Source: Actinomycetota bacterium (GTDB taxonomy: Bacteria > Actinomycetota > Actinomycetes > Actinomycetales > Dermatophilaceae). Taken from it: a stretch of 64,000 nucleotides of DNA. Shown here one piece after another: positions 11,953-19,689 of this stretch (position 1 is the first letter of the stretch; the number at the start of each line of letters is the position of its first letter). The DNA lies in contig JAIUPO010000006.1 of the NCBI GenBank assembly GCA_020160805.1, positions 1-64,000 of the forward strand. The letters run 5' to 3'. Under the pieces are notes generated by a model. That model ran no database searches and had not been told where the DNA came from. It worked only from the letters and a program-made list of their open reading frames with translations. The position numbers and the translations under genes are program-made.

Positions 11953-12024
11953 CGCCGTCCTGATTCGCTCCCGTGCCGCACCGGGTGGGCGAGCCGGGTT
12001 GGCCGCGGCGGGCATACACGCGGG

Positions 12025-12071
12025 AAGTCTGCGCTTCGGGGTCGCTCTAAAGCAGGGTGAAGCGCAGACTT
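12025..12071. promoter_or_regulatory. 13-bp perfect inverted repeat between nuoC2 and korA
   Basis: The arms AAGTCTGCGCTTC (12025-12037) and GAAGCGCAGACTT (12059-12071) are perfect reverse complements separated by 21 bases. The element lies midway between the divergent nuoC-like start (11952) and korA start (12136). That position fits a shared operator for both transcription units. It could instead form an RNA hairpin in a leader. I do not recognise the motif. Confidence 0.6.
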
Positions 12072-12111
12072 TCGGCATCGGGAGAGAAATGAGCAGGGGC
12101 GGGCGGCGCGG

Positions 12112-12130
12112 TCAGGCATGCCTAACATGG
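12112..12130 (+). promoter_or_regulatory. possible DtxR/IdeR-type iron box overlapping korA -10
   Basis: TCAGGCATGCCTAACATGG matches about 12 of 19 positions of the DtxR consensus as I recall it, centred on the perfect palindrome AGGCATGCCT. It overlaps the TAACAT hexamer proposed as the korA -10. KorA depends on an Fe-S partner, so iron control would make sense, but the match is only moderate. Confidence 0.35.
12123..12128 (+). promoter_or_regulatory. putative -10 for leaderless korA transcript
   Basis: TAACAT fits the actinobacterial TANNNT -10 pattern. It ends seven bases before the ATG at 12136, so transcription would begin at or just before the start codon. No clear -35 is visible. Confidence 0.4.
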
Positions 12131-12135
12131 AGGGC

Positions 12136-13989
12136 ATGTCAGGCACGAAGACCCCGCTGGACCGCGTCGTCATCCGCTTCGCCGGGGACTCCGGCGACGG
12201 TATGCAGCTGACCGGCGACCGCTTCACCGCCGAGACCGCGGCTCTGGGCAACGACCTGTCGACGCTGCCGAACTTCCCGGCCGAGATCCGCGCGCCGCAG
12301 GGCACGCTGCCGGGCGTCTCCTCCTTCCAGGTGCACTTCGCCGACCACGATGTGCTCACCCCCGGCGATGCACCCGATGTGCTGGTGGCGATGAATCCCG
12401 CTGCCCTGAAAGCGAATCTGCCCGAGGTGCCGCGCGGCGCGACGATCATCGCGGACAAGGACGAGTTCTCGACGCGCAATCTGAGCAAGGTCGGCTATGC
12501 CACCAATCCGCTCGAGGACGGCTCGCTGGAGTCCTGGCATGTGCATCCCGTGGCGCTGACGAGCATGACGGTGGAGGCGCTCGCGGCATACCCCTCCTTG
12601 ACGCGGAAGGAGAAGGAACGCGCGAAGAATATGTTCGCGCTCGGGCTGTTGTCGTGGATGTATTCGCGGCCGACCGACGGCACCCGCGCCTTCCTGCAGG
12701 GCAAATTCGGTGCCAAGCCGGACATCCTCGGCGCCAACCTCGCGGCGCTGGACGCCGGCTGGAACTATGGCGAGACGACCGAGGACTTCGTCTCCTCCTA
12801 TGAGATCGCGCCGGCGCCGATGGCGAGCGGCACCTATCGCAATGTCACCGGCAACACCGCGCTCTCCTATGGCCTGGTCGCCGGCGCGCACCGGGCCGGC
12901 CTGCAGGTGGTGCTCGGGTCCTATCCGATCACCCCGGCCTCCGACATCCTGCACACCCTCTCGGGACTCAAACGCTATGGCGTGATGACGCTGCAAGCCG
13001 AGGACGAGATCGCCGGCATCGGCATCGCGCTCGGCGCGGCCTTCGGCGGCAAGCTCGGGGTGACCTCGACGTCCGGTCCGGGTGTCGCGCTCAAATCGGA
13101 AACCATCGGGCTCGCCGTCTCGCTCGAACTGCCGCTGATCGTCGTCGACGTCCAGCGCGGCGGCCCGTCGACCGGGCTGCCGACCAAGACCGAGCAGGCC
13201 GACCTGCTGCAGGCGATGTATGGCCGCAATGGCGAGGCCCCGGTGCCGATCGTCGCGCCCTGCTCGCCGACCGACTGCTTCGATGCAGCGGTCGAGGCGG
13301 TGCGGATCGCGACGACCTATCGCACGCCGGTCATGCTGCTCTCGGACGGCTATCTCGCCAATGGCGCCGAGCCGTGGCAGTTGCCGGAGATCGCCGAATT
13401 GCCTGATCTGCGTGTCGATTTCGCGTCCGGGCCGAATGCCGAGGATGCCAAAGGCGCGCCGGTCTTCCAGCCCTATCTGCGGGACCCGAACACCTTGGCC
13501 CGCCCGTGGGCGGTGCCCGGCACGCCGGGATTGGAGCACCGGATCGGCGGCATCGAGAAGGCTGATGTCACGGGCAATATCTCCTATGACCCCGACAACC
13601 ACGAGCGCATGACCCACCTGCGCCAGGCCAAGATCGACGGCATCACCGTGCCCGATGTCGAGGTGATCGACCCGAGCGGCGAGGCGCGCCTGCTCGTCCT
13701 CGGCTGGGGCTCGACCTATGGGCCGATCGCCGCCGCCGCGCGCACCGCCCGCGCCAATGGGGTCGCCGTCGCCACGGCGCACCTGCGCCACCTCAACCCC
13801 TTCCCCGCCAACCTCGGTGGGGTGCTGCGGGATTACGAGAAGGTGCTCGTCCCCGAGATGAACGCCGGCCAGCTCGCGATGCTGGTGCGGGCGAAGTACC
13901 TCATCGATGCCCAGTCGTATGCCCGGGTCCGCGGGGTCCCCTTCACCACGGCCGAGCTGGTCGAGGCGATCACCGCCCTGGCGGGCTGA
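12136..13989 (+). CDS. korA: 2-oxoacid:ferredoxin oxidoreductase, fused gamma-alpha subunit
   Basis: 617 residues from ATG 12136; ATGs at 12118 and 12127 are alternatives. The N-terminal gamma domain begins with VIRFAGDSGDGMQLTGDRF. The alpha (pyrimidine-binding) domain follows from about residue 230, with GSYPITPASDILH, LQAEDEIAGIGIALGAAFGG and the TSTSGPG segment. With KorB it would decarboxylate a 2-oxoacid, probably 2-oxoglutarate, to the acyl-CoA while reducing ferredoxin, in the cytoplasm. Its partner korB is not adjacent but 5.7 kb downstream. It is divergent from the second nuo cluster. Confidence 0.93.
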   Translation: MSGTKTPLDRVVIRFAGDSGDGMQLTGDRFTAETAALGNDLSTLPNFPAEIRAPQGTLPGVSSFQVHFADHDVLTPGDAPDVLVAMNPAALKANLPEVPRGATIIADKDEFSTRNLSKVGYATNPLEDGSLESWHVHPVALTSMTVEALAAYPSLTRKEKERAKNMFALGLLSWMYSRPTDGTRAFLQGKFGAKPDILGANLAALDAGWNYGETTEDFVSSYEIAPAPMASGTYRNVTGNTALSYGLVAGAHRAGLQVVLGSYPITPASDILHTLSGLKRYGVMTLQAEDEIAGIGIALGAAFGGKLGVTSTSGPGVALKSETIGLAVSLELPLIVVDVQRGGPSTGLPTKTEQADLLQAMYGRNGEAPVPIVAPCSPTDCFDAAVEAVRIATTYRTPVMLLSDGYLANGAEPWQLPEIAELPDLRVDFASGPNAEDAKGAPVFQPYLRDPNTLARPWAVPGTPGLEHRIGGIEKADVTGNISYDPDNHERMTHLRQAKIDGITVPDVEVIDPSGEARLLVLGWGSTYGPIAAAARTARANGVAVATAHLRHLNPFPANLGGVLRDYEKVLVPEMNAGQLAMLVRAKYLIDAQSYARVRGVPFTTAELVEAITALAG

Positions 13990-14004
13990 GCGACTTCAGG
14001 GCAG

Positions 14005-14020
14005 GTGGCCGACCGGCCAC
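14005..14020 (+). terminator. short hairpin after korA
   Basis: GTGGCC (14005-14010) and GGCCAC (14015-14020) form a six-base stem with a four-base loop, 15 bases past the korA stop. There is no T-tract, so this is only a weak terminator candidate. Confidence 0.3.
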
Positions 14021-14099
14021 GTCTGGTCCGGCTCGAGGTTGATGTCACGCGACGCTGCGGCGGCCGCGTGCCTGCCTAGCATTTTCGCGCAATGGGCCC

Positions 14100-14120
14100 G
14101 TGACAGATCCGCGACAGACC
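14100..14120 (+). promoter_or_regulatory. candidate SARP operator, 11-bp direct repeat
   Basis: GACAGAT (14102-14108) and GACAGAC (14113-14119) repeat with an 11-bp period. Exactly eight bases separate the second repeat from TTAGCT. This is the architecture known for SARP-activated promoters, where heptamers 11 bp apart replace the -35. Almost the same 18-mer recurs upstream of the secreted-protein gene at 18513-18530. The SARP encoded between the two sites is the obvious candidate ligand. Confidence 0.6.
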
Positions 14121-14127
14121 TGCCACG

Positions 14128-14133
14128 TTAGCT
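14128..14133 (+). promoter_or_regulatory. putative -10 for leaderless acetyltransferase/SARP transcript
   Basis: TTAGCT lies eight bases after the direct repeat and seven bases before the ATG at 14141. The transcript would be leaderless. Confidence 0.4.
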
Positions 14134-14140
14134 GACGGTC

Positions 14141-14749
14141 ATGACCACCACACCCCGCACTCGTGTCCGCACCGCGCTCCTCCCAGCCGGTCCGGTGCGC
14201 CTGATGAGCCTGGCCGGCGGGGAGATCGAGCCGGTGCGCCAGGCGTTCGCCGGCCTGTCGCCGGCGTCGCGGTGGCTGCGCTTCCATACCGGTATGCCGT
14301 CGGTGCCGGAGCGTTACCTGCGCCAGCTGGCGACGGTGGTGCCCGGGGAGCGGCACGTCGTCGTGGCGCTCGCGGGCGGCGAGGCGGTCGGGCACGGCGA
14401 GTTCACGCGGGAGCGCGGCGAGCCAGCCCGCGCCGAGATCGCCCTGGCCGTGCACGACAGCTGGCACGGCCGCGGCGTCGGGCTCGCGCTCATCAGCGAG
14501 CTGGCCGCCCTCGCTGCGGCGCTCGGCATCGACGAGTTCACCTGCTCCACCCTGCTCGAGAACACCCCGGTCAGGGCGTGGCTGCGCCGCTGTGGCGCCA
14601 CGGTGCACGGCGACGGCGTCGACTTCCGGTTCGATGTGGCGGCCCTGCTCGCCGCGGTCCGCGAGCACGGACCGCACGCCGTCGCCGCACACCCGCCGGC
14701 CGGCGCCCCGCGGACCGAGAGCTCGGAAAGGTCAACCGCCTGCGCGTGA
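14141..14749 (+). CDS. GNAT-family N-acetyltransferase
   Basis: 202 residues. The acetyl-CoA binding signature HDSWHGRGVGLALI, with the pattern R/Q-x-x-G-x-G/A, lies near residue 108. The preceding beta strand AEIALAV and the following FTCSTLLENTPVRAWLRRCG complete the GNAT core. The substrate cannot be read from sequence. Its stop overlaps or lies just before the start of the SARP regulator, so the two are probably one operon. The operator-like repeats directly upstream suggest control by that regulator. The last 30 residues are Ala/Pro-rich and disordered. Confidence 0.85.
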   Translation: MTTTPRTRVRTALLPAGPVRLMSLAGGEIEPVRQAFAGLSPASRWLRFHTGMPSVPERYLRQLATVVPGERHVVVALAGGEAVGHGEFTRERGEPARAEIALAVHDSWHGRGVGLALISELAALAAALGIDEFTCSTLLENTPVRAWLRRCGATVHGDGVDFRFDVAALLAAVREHGPHAVAAHPPAGAPRTESSERSTACA

Positions 14750-14766
14750 GGCGCGTGGATGCTTTC

Positions 14767-17682
14767 ATGGGCCTGATGGACTTCCGTGTGCTCGGCACCT
14801 TGAGCGCCGGCGACGCCAGGGCTAACCCCCGGGGCCAGCGGGCGCGAGATGTCCTTGCCCTGTTGGTGATCCGGCGCGGCCGGCCGGTCAGTCCGGAGGT
14901 CATCCTCGACACCGTCTGGGAGGAGGAGGCCACCCGACTGGACACCTCGGTGGTCCACACCGTCATCGCCCGGCTACGCCGCAGCCTCGGCGCCGACTCC
15001 ATCACCCGGCAGGATGCCGGCTATCAACTGGCGACCGGCGCCCAGGTGGATGCCGACGAGTTCACCCGCCTCGTCACCAGCGCCCGCGCGCTCGTGCCGG
15101 AGCACCAGCACCGCCTGGTCGACCTGCTGCGATCCGCCCTGGCCCTCTGGTCCGGACCGGAGGCCTTCGGTGGCGTCAGCGAGGCGCTGGTCGCCACGGA
15201 ACGCCCCCGGCTGCACGAACTTCGCGACGGCGCCGCAGAGCAGCTCGCGGAGCGGCTGCTCTGCGGGGACGATCCCGCCGGAGTCGCCGATGCCGTGACC
15301 TTGATGAGCGAGCTGACCGACCGCGAGCCGCTGCGCGAGCACGCTCACGAGTTGCTCATGGAGGGTCTCTATCGCTCCGGCCGGCAGGCCGAGGCCCTGG
15401 GCGTCTTCGAGCACCTGCGCCGCGCCCTGCGCGACGAGCTCGGCATCGATCCCAACCCGGACGTCATCGCGATGCACGCTCGAATCCTGGCTCAGGACAA
15501 CGACTTCCATCAACGGGCCACCAGGCGTCCGATCGCACGCCGCGGATCTGCGCCCCTTCCCACCACATCGATCATCGGCCGGGACGACGAGTTGCGCCAG
15601 ATTGCCCAGCTGCTCGACACCGGACGGCGGCTCGTGACGATCGTCGGCCCCGGGGGCGTGGGCAAGAGCCGCCTGCTGATGGAATACGCCCGCAGCCTGC
15701 CCGGTCAGACGAACCTGGTCTATGCCGAATTGCCGTGCGTGAGCGGAGCGACCCTTGCCGACGTCTGCGAGACCCTCGCCCGGGCGGCCGGCATCACGCT
15801 CGCTGCCGCGGCGCCGCTCGACACTCTCGCCGCCGGGCTGCGGGCGAGCGACATCCTGCTCCTGCTCGATGAGGCCGAGTGGTCGCTGACGGCCTGCAGC
15901 GAGGTCGTCGACCGGGTGCTGAGCCGATGCCCCGGGGTGCGCGTCGTGGTCACCTCGCGGATGCCGCTGGACCTGACCGGGGAGAGCCTCCTCGCCCTCG
16001 GCCCGCTGCCCGCGCCACCTGCGGGCGCGGCGCTCGATGTCCTGATGAGCGCCCCCGCGGTCCGGCTCTTCGTCGACCGGCTCACCGACCACTCGCCAGG
16101 CCTGACCCTGTCTGGCGAGGACTATCACCGGGCGGCGGAGATCACCCGCCGGGTGGACGGCCTACCGCTTGCCCTGGAGATCGTCGCCGGCCAGTCGGTG
16201 TCCTCCTCGGTCGCCGACCTGCTGGGCCTGGTCGAGGCACCGCTGGACCTCGAAGCGGCCGAGCGGGACCGCGACCAGCGCCAGCGATCACTGCGGGAGA
16301 CCCTGACGTGGAGCCTTGACCGGCTGCCCGGCCAGGCCCGAACCATGGTGCGCCGCCTGGGCATCTTCGACGGCCCCTTCGACATGGCCGCAGCGCTCGC
16401 CGTCGTCGGGCATGTCCAGACCCCCGCCGGGACCGCCGACGTCCGCTCCAGCATCCGCACGCTCATCCGCGAAGCCCAGGTCCAGGTCGACCGACGAGAC
16501 GGCGCCCTACGGATGCGTCTTCTCCGCACGGTCCAGGTCCTCATGCGCGAGCACTTGGAGGACGCCGGCGAACTCGCTGCGACGGCGGCCCGGCACCGGG
16601 AGTGGTATGCCGCCCGGTGGCGCGGGCAGCCGCTCAGCGACGCCATGATCGCCGATATCGCCGCCTCGTATCCCGACTACCTGGGTGCATTGCGCAGCGC
16701 CCTCGACACTGGCGACCCGCACACGCTCGGCGATCTCGCCATCGTCTTGTCCCGGTACTGGTTCTTCGCCGAGACCGGCCGAGAGGGGGTCGCCTATGTG
16801 CGACGGGCGTTGGCCAGCGGGGCCTTGACGGACCGCCAGGTCGCGATTCTGCGATTGCTCGAAGTGGCGCTGCTGCCGCAGGACCAGGGCACCGCCCAAC
16901 GGGCGACCCTCGATGCGCTGGCCGCCGATCTCGACGACGAGCCCGACTGGCTCGGCCGCTTGCACATCCTGCGCTCGGTCGGCCCCTATGTGCGCGGGGA
17001 CTTCTCCCGGGCTCTCGCGTGCGCCGAGGAGGCCGTGGCCGTCTCTCGTGAGCGAGCCGAGCACCACCTGCCGGAAGCCCTGGGCGCGTATGCCGTGATG
17101 CTGGCCGCCGTCGGCCGCACGCATGAGGCGCTGGCGGCAGGGCAGGAGGCCTGGCGACTGATCGCGGCCGACCCGAGCGCCGTGGACCTGACCCAAGTAG
17201 TTCCGAAAGTCGCTCTCGCGCTGATCGATTCAGACCAGCCTGCGGAGGCGCTCACGATCCTCGATCGCACGCTGGCGCGGGTGGAGCGAGAGCTCGGTTT
17301 GGCGCCGGCCTCGCTGTTCACGACCAACGCGGGGTGGGCGGCGCTCGGCTCGGACCGGCCGGCCCTCGGTCTGCGCCGCTTCGCCCAGTCACTTGCCCAC
17401 CTCGCGGGTGGCGGGAACCTGTTGGTCACGGGCGAAGTCCTCGCCGGGGCCGGCGCGGCGATGGCCACCATGGGCTGTGCCGGCGCCCGCGAGGTGCTCA
17501 CGGTCGCCGACGATCACCTCCAGTCGGCGGGAGCGGTTCTCTCGCCGTGGCAGCAAGCGATCGTCCGCGACCGTCGAGCGCTCCTGCCGGAGCCGGACAT
17601 CGCCATGATCCTCACCACCTCGGGTTTCGAGCGAGCGGCGGCGCTGATCCGCCAGGCGGCGGACCAGCGCCCCGTCGCGTGA
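14767..17682 (+). CDS. AfsR-type SARP transcriptional regulator with ATPase and TPR regions
   Basis: About 971 residues. An OmpR-like winged helix (residues ~3-95, from MDFRVLGTLSAG) and a bacterial transcriptional activator domain (~100-245) form the SARP half. The linker is followed by an NB-ARC-like ATPase with P-loop GPGGVGKSRL near residue 296 and a Walker B-like LLLLDEAEW. The rest is helical, TPR-like sequence. Starts at GTG 14746 (GTGA overlap with the acetyltransferase stop), GTG 14755 and ATG 14776 are also possible. AfsR proteins activate promoters through 11-bp direct repeats; two such sites flank this gene. The signal it senses is unknown. Confidence 0.9.
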   Translation: MGLMDFRVLGTLSAGDARANPRGQRARDVLALLVIRRGRPVSPEVILDTVWEEEATRLDTSVVHTVIARLRRSLGADSITRQDAGYQLATGAQVDADEFTRLVTSARALVPEHQHRLVDLLRSALALWSGPEAFGGVSEALVATERPRLHELRDGAAEQLAERLLCGDDPAGVADAVTLMSELTDREPLREHAHELLMEGLYRSGRQAEALGVFEHLRRALRDELGIDPNPDVIAMHARILAQDNDFHQRATRRPIARRGSAPLPTTSIIGRDDELRQIAQLLDTGRRLVTIVGPGGVGKSRLLMEYARSLPGQTNLVYAELPCVSGATLADVCETLARAAGITLAAAAPLDTLAAGLRASDILLLLDEAEWSLTACSEVVDRVLSRCPGVRVVVTSRMPLDLTGESLLALGPLPAPPAGAALDVLMSAPAVRLFVDRLTDHSPGLTLSGEDYHRAAEITRRVDGLPLALEIVAGQSVSSSVADLLGLVEAPLDLEAAERDRDQRQRSLRETLTWSLDRLPGQARTMVRRLGIFDGPFDMAAALAVVGHVQTPAGTADVRSSIRTLIREAQVQVDRRDGALRMRLLRTVQVLMREHLEDAGELAATAARHREWYAARWRGQPLSDAMIADIAASYPDYLGALRSALDTGDPHTLGDLAIVLSRYWFFAETGREGVAYVRRALASGALTDRQVAILRLLEVALLPQDQGTAQRATLDALAADLDDEPDWLGRLHILRSVGPYVRGDFSRALACAEEAVAVSRERAEHHLPEALGAYAVMLAAVGRTHEALAAGQEAWRLIAADPSAVDLTQVVPKVALALIDSDQPAEALTILDRTLARVERELGLAPASLFTTNAGWAALGSDRPALGLRRFAQSLAHLAGGGNLLVTGEVLAGAGAAMATMGCAGAREVLTVADDHLQSAGAVLSPWQQAIVRDRRALLPEPDIAMILTTSGFERAAALIRQAADQRPVA

Positions 17683-17715
17683 CCGCGCGGGTGACCGGAC
17701 GGCATACCTGAGATC

Positions 17716-18444
17716 TCAGCGGCCGGCCGTCGCCTGCCGCGTGGGCTTGAGCGGACCGAGATTGGCGTAGTCCATGGCGAGGCTGCCACGCTTGCCCGGC
17801 TCGACATAGAAGCCGACCCCGACCTGGCCCGAGCGCGCCAGGTCATCCTTGAAGGCGCCGATCTCCGTGCCGTTGACGCTGAAGAAGAAGCTCGAGCCGA
17901 GCGCCTGGAGGCGCACGGTGCGATAGCCGCCGCCGGTGCCGATCTCCTTCACCGGCGTGTAGTCCATCAGCTCACGGCGGTTGCCGCGCGCGTCGAAGGC
18001 CACGACGAGCGCCTTGCCGTTGTTCGTATAGCAGAAGTAGTAGCCCGGCAGCCACAGGTCGTCACGGACCCGGTTGGCATTGCCGCGCACGATCAGACAG
18101 TTCGGCGCGCTGCCGTCGCTATTGCCGATCCGGTTCATCCGGACCTCATAGTCGAAGTCGCCATAGGTGCCGGCATGGGCGACGGAGGAGAAGCGGCCGG
18201 ACATGCCCTGCGAAAAGAGGGTGCCGTCCTTGACCCGCCAGCGGCCGACGACCCCGCGCCACCCCGGCGCATCGAAGTTAAAGGCGTCCCGGAAGTAGGC
18301 CCCGTGCGCTCGGCTCGGACCGGAGGTGGCGGCATCGGACATCGACGCAGGCGCCGGCGTGGGTGGCGGCATCATCGTGGCGCCGGCGGCCGACGCGGAC
18401 AGCACGCCGGCGACAGCAGCGCCGGCGAGAAAGCGAATGGACAT
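17716..18444 (-). CDS. secreted protein with concanavalin-like (DUF1080-type) fold
   Basis: 242 residues from ATG 18444, with GAAGGAAG at good spacing. An N-terminal signal peptide (SIRFLAGAAVAGVLSASAAG) is followed by a Pro/Ala/Ser linker. The beta-rich domain runs from about residue 45 (FRDAFNFDAPGWRGVVGRW) and includes DYEVRMNR, YTNNGKALVVAFD, and FFFSVNGTEIGAFKD near residue 200. This pattern resembles the laminin-G/DUF1080 class that binds or cleaves glycans. No catalytic residues can be assigned. It converges on the SARP gene with a 33-base gap and has the same operator-like repeat upstream. Confidence 0.75.
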   Translation of the reverse strand: MSIRFLAGAAVAGVLSASAAGATMMPPPTPAPASMSDAATSGPSRAHGAYFRDAFNFDAPGWRGVVGRWRVKDGTLFSQGMSGRFSSVAHAGTYGDFDYEVRMNRIGNSDGSAPNCLIVRGNANRVRDDLWLPGYYFCYTNNGKALVVAFDARGNRRELMDYTPVKEIGTGGGYRTVRLQALGSSFFFSVNGTEIGAFKDDLARSGQVGVGFYVEPGKRGSLAMDYANLGPLKPTRQATAGR

Positions 18445-18510
18445 CGGTTGACTTCCTTCGTGTGGTGGGTCCGGGCGGGATGTGCCCGGTGACACCACTG
18501 TCCGAGGAGG

Positions 18511-18531
18511 CCCTGTCGCCGATCTGTCACC
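18511..18531 (-). promoter_or_regulatory. candidate SARP operator upstream of the secreted-protein gene
   Basis: Read on the minus strand, GACAGAT and GACAGGG start 11 bases apart. The 18-mer GTGACAGATCGGCGACAG differs from the site at 14100 by one base. A possible -10-like GACAGT follows eight bases after the second repeat, giving a leader of about 45 bases before the ATG at 18444. Confidence 0.55.
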
Positions 18532-18592
18532 GGCCCGACGACTCAGCAGACCCTCGTCATATCCGCACAGCTAGGACGGTGCGCTGATTTGA

Positions 18593-19195
18593 CTAACCTC
18601 CGCTAGCAGAGGTTGCTCGACTCAGCAGAGGTTGCTCGACGAGCGGGCGGGTCAGGTCGGCGGCGGAGGCGAGGCGGTGACCGGCATACCGCTTGGGCAC
18701 CGACTGGCCGATGCGCTCGGCCGCGATCTTTTCTTGCAGTTTCAGGATGCCCTGGAGGAGCGCTTCGGGGCGGGGCGGGCAACCGGGGACATAGACGTCG
18801 ACCGGGATGATCGTGTCGACGCCCTTGGTCACCGAATACGAATCCCAGTACGGCCCACCGGAATTGGAGCAGGCGCCGAAGGAGATGACATATTTCGGCT
18901 CGGGCATCTGGTCATACAGCCGGCGGACGGCGGGCGCCATCTTGTCGGTCACGGTGCCCGAGACCACCATCAGGTCGGCCTGCCGAGGGCCGGGCGCGAG
19001 CGGGATCACGCCGAGGCGCATGAAGTCATAGCGGCCCATCGACGCGGCGATGAACTCGATCGCACAGCACGCGAGGCCGAAGTTGAAGACCCACAGCGAA
19101 TAGCGGCGTCCCCAGTTGAGCACGACCCGCATCGGCTTCGGCGCGTGCGCCCCGACGGGCCCGACGCGGGGGGTGGGCAGATCGACGGCGGCCAT
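18593..19195 (-). CDS. nuoB: NuoB-like [4Fe-4S] subunit of second complex I
   Basis: 200 residues. All N2-cluster ligands are present: the tandem cysteines in [10 protein letters not shown] near residue 43, the cysteine of [10 protein letters not shown], and [12 protein letters not shown]. NuoB passes electrons to quinone and normally packs against NuoD. The start ATG at 19195 lies directly after the nuoA stop. The last 15 or so residues ([15 protein letters not shown]) are encoded by a 19-bp tandem duplication, so the natural C terminus may have been shifted in frame. It is cut off from the nuoC-N copies by 6.6 kb. Confidence 0.93.
   Translation of the reverse strand: MAAVDLPTPRVGPVGAHAPKPMRVVLNWGRRYSLWVFNFGLACCAIEFIAASMGRYDFMRLGVIPLAPGPRQADLMVVSGTVTDKMAPAVRRLYDQMPEPKYVISFGACSNSGGPYWDSYSVTKGVDTIIPVDVYVPGCPPRPEALLQGILKLQEKIAAERIGQSVPKRYAGHRLASAADLTRPLVEQPLLSRATSASGG
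18595..18614 (-). terminator. small hairpin at the end of nuoB2
   Basis: AACCTC (18595-18600) and GAGGTT (18609-18614) pair across an eight-base loop that is itself partly palindromic (GCTAGC). It overlaps the nuoB stop codon and is followed on the minus strand by AGTCAAAT. It may end the short nuoAB transcript. Confidence 0.35.
18605..18640. repeat. 19-bp-period tandem duplication in nuoB2
   Basis: AGCAGAGGTTGCTCGAC occurs at 18605-18621 and again at 18624-18640. The 19-bp period is not a multiple of three, so the duplication changes the downstream reading frame of the nuoB-like gene and appends a new short C terminus. Confidence 0.85.
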
Positions 19196-19552
19196 CTAGG
19201 ACCACCGGAGCAGTCCGCGCCGGGCGGCGTGCGCGAGGCCGATGAGGATGATGCCGATGAAGACGCCGACCTCGACGAGCGAGGCCGGGCCGAGGTCGCT
19301 CCGGGCGACGAGTGCCCACGGGAAGAGGTAGATGGCGTCGACCGCGAAGATGACATAGAGGAAGGCGTAGATCAGATAACGCACCTGGGCCTGCGCCCAG
19401 CCGGAGCCGATGGGATCGACGCCGGACTCATAGGTCGTGCGGGCGGCGGTCGCGCGAACGCGGGGCGCGAACAGCCACCGGGCCGCCATGGCGGCGACGA
19501 AGAGCAGCACGCCGGCGCCGAGGACGGCGGCCGCTACGACATACGCGCTCAT
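19196..19552 (-). CDS. nuoA: NuoA-like subunit of second complex I
   Basis: 118 residues from ATG 19552, with three hydrophobic segments. The loop RTTYESGVDPIGSGWAQAQV near residue 42 corresponds to the conserved Tyr-Glu-Cys/Ser-Gly loop of NuoA; here the cysteine is serine. The segment YAFLYVIFAVDAIYLFPWA carries the membrane acidic residue. The gene is divergent from korB and directly followed by nuoB. The open frame upstream of 19552 has no NuoA-like sequence and overlaps korB. Confidence 0.9.
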   Translation of the reverse strand: MSAYVVAAAVLGAGVLLFVAAMAARWLFAPRVRATAARTTYESGVDPIGSGWAQAQVRYLIYAFLYVIFAVDAIYLFPWALVARSDLGPASLVEVGVFIGIILIGLAHAARRGLLRWS

Positions 19553-19628
19553 GCGCCCCACCCTATGACCTGCCCCCGCGGACGGTCCGGAATGCGGCGC
19601 GATTTCCGGCCGTCGGACCGAACGCGCG

Positions 19629-19634
19629 TAAAAT
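19629..19634 (+). promoter_or_regulatory. putative korB -10
   Basis: TAAAAT in an otherwise GC-rich stretch, about 50 bases before the korB start. Inverted repeats surround it: GGTCCG/CGGACC at about 19584-19620, and an imperfect GCGGCG..ATTTCC pair on either side. These could be operators for the divergent nuoA2 and korB. Confidence 0.4.
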
Positions 19635-19689
19635 CGAACGGTTGTGTGCGGAAATTCGCCGCACGTGTCGAGATGAAGGTCCGCTGGAC

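Noticed and set aside
11953-18592. A hidden second nuoD or nuoEFG between the two nuo2 parts
   Set aside because: I read all frames in this stretch; everything of length is accounted for by korA, the acetyltransferase, the SARP and the secreted protein, and no NuoD blocks such as the PQHPSTHG motif appear.
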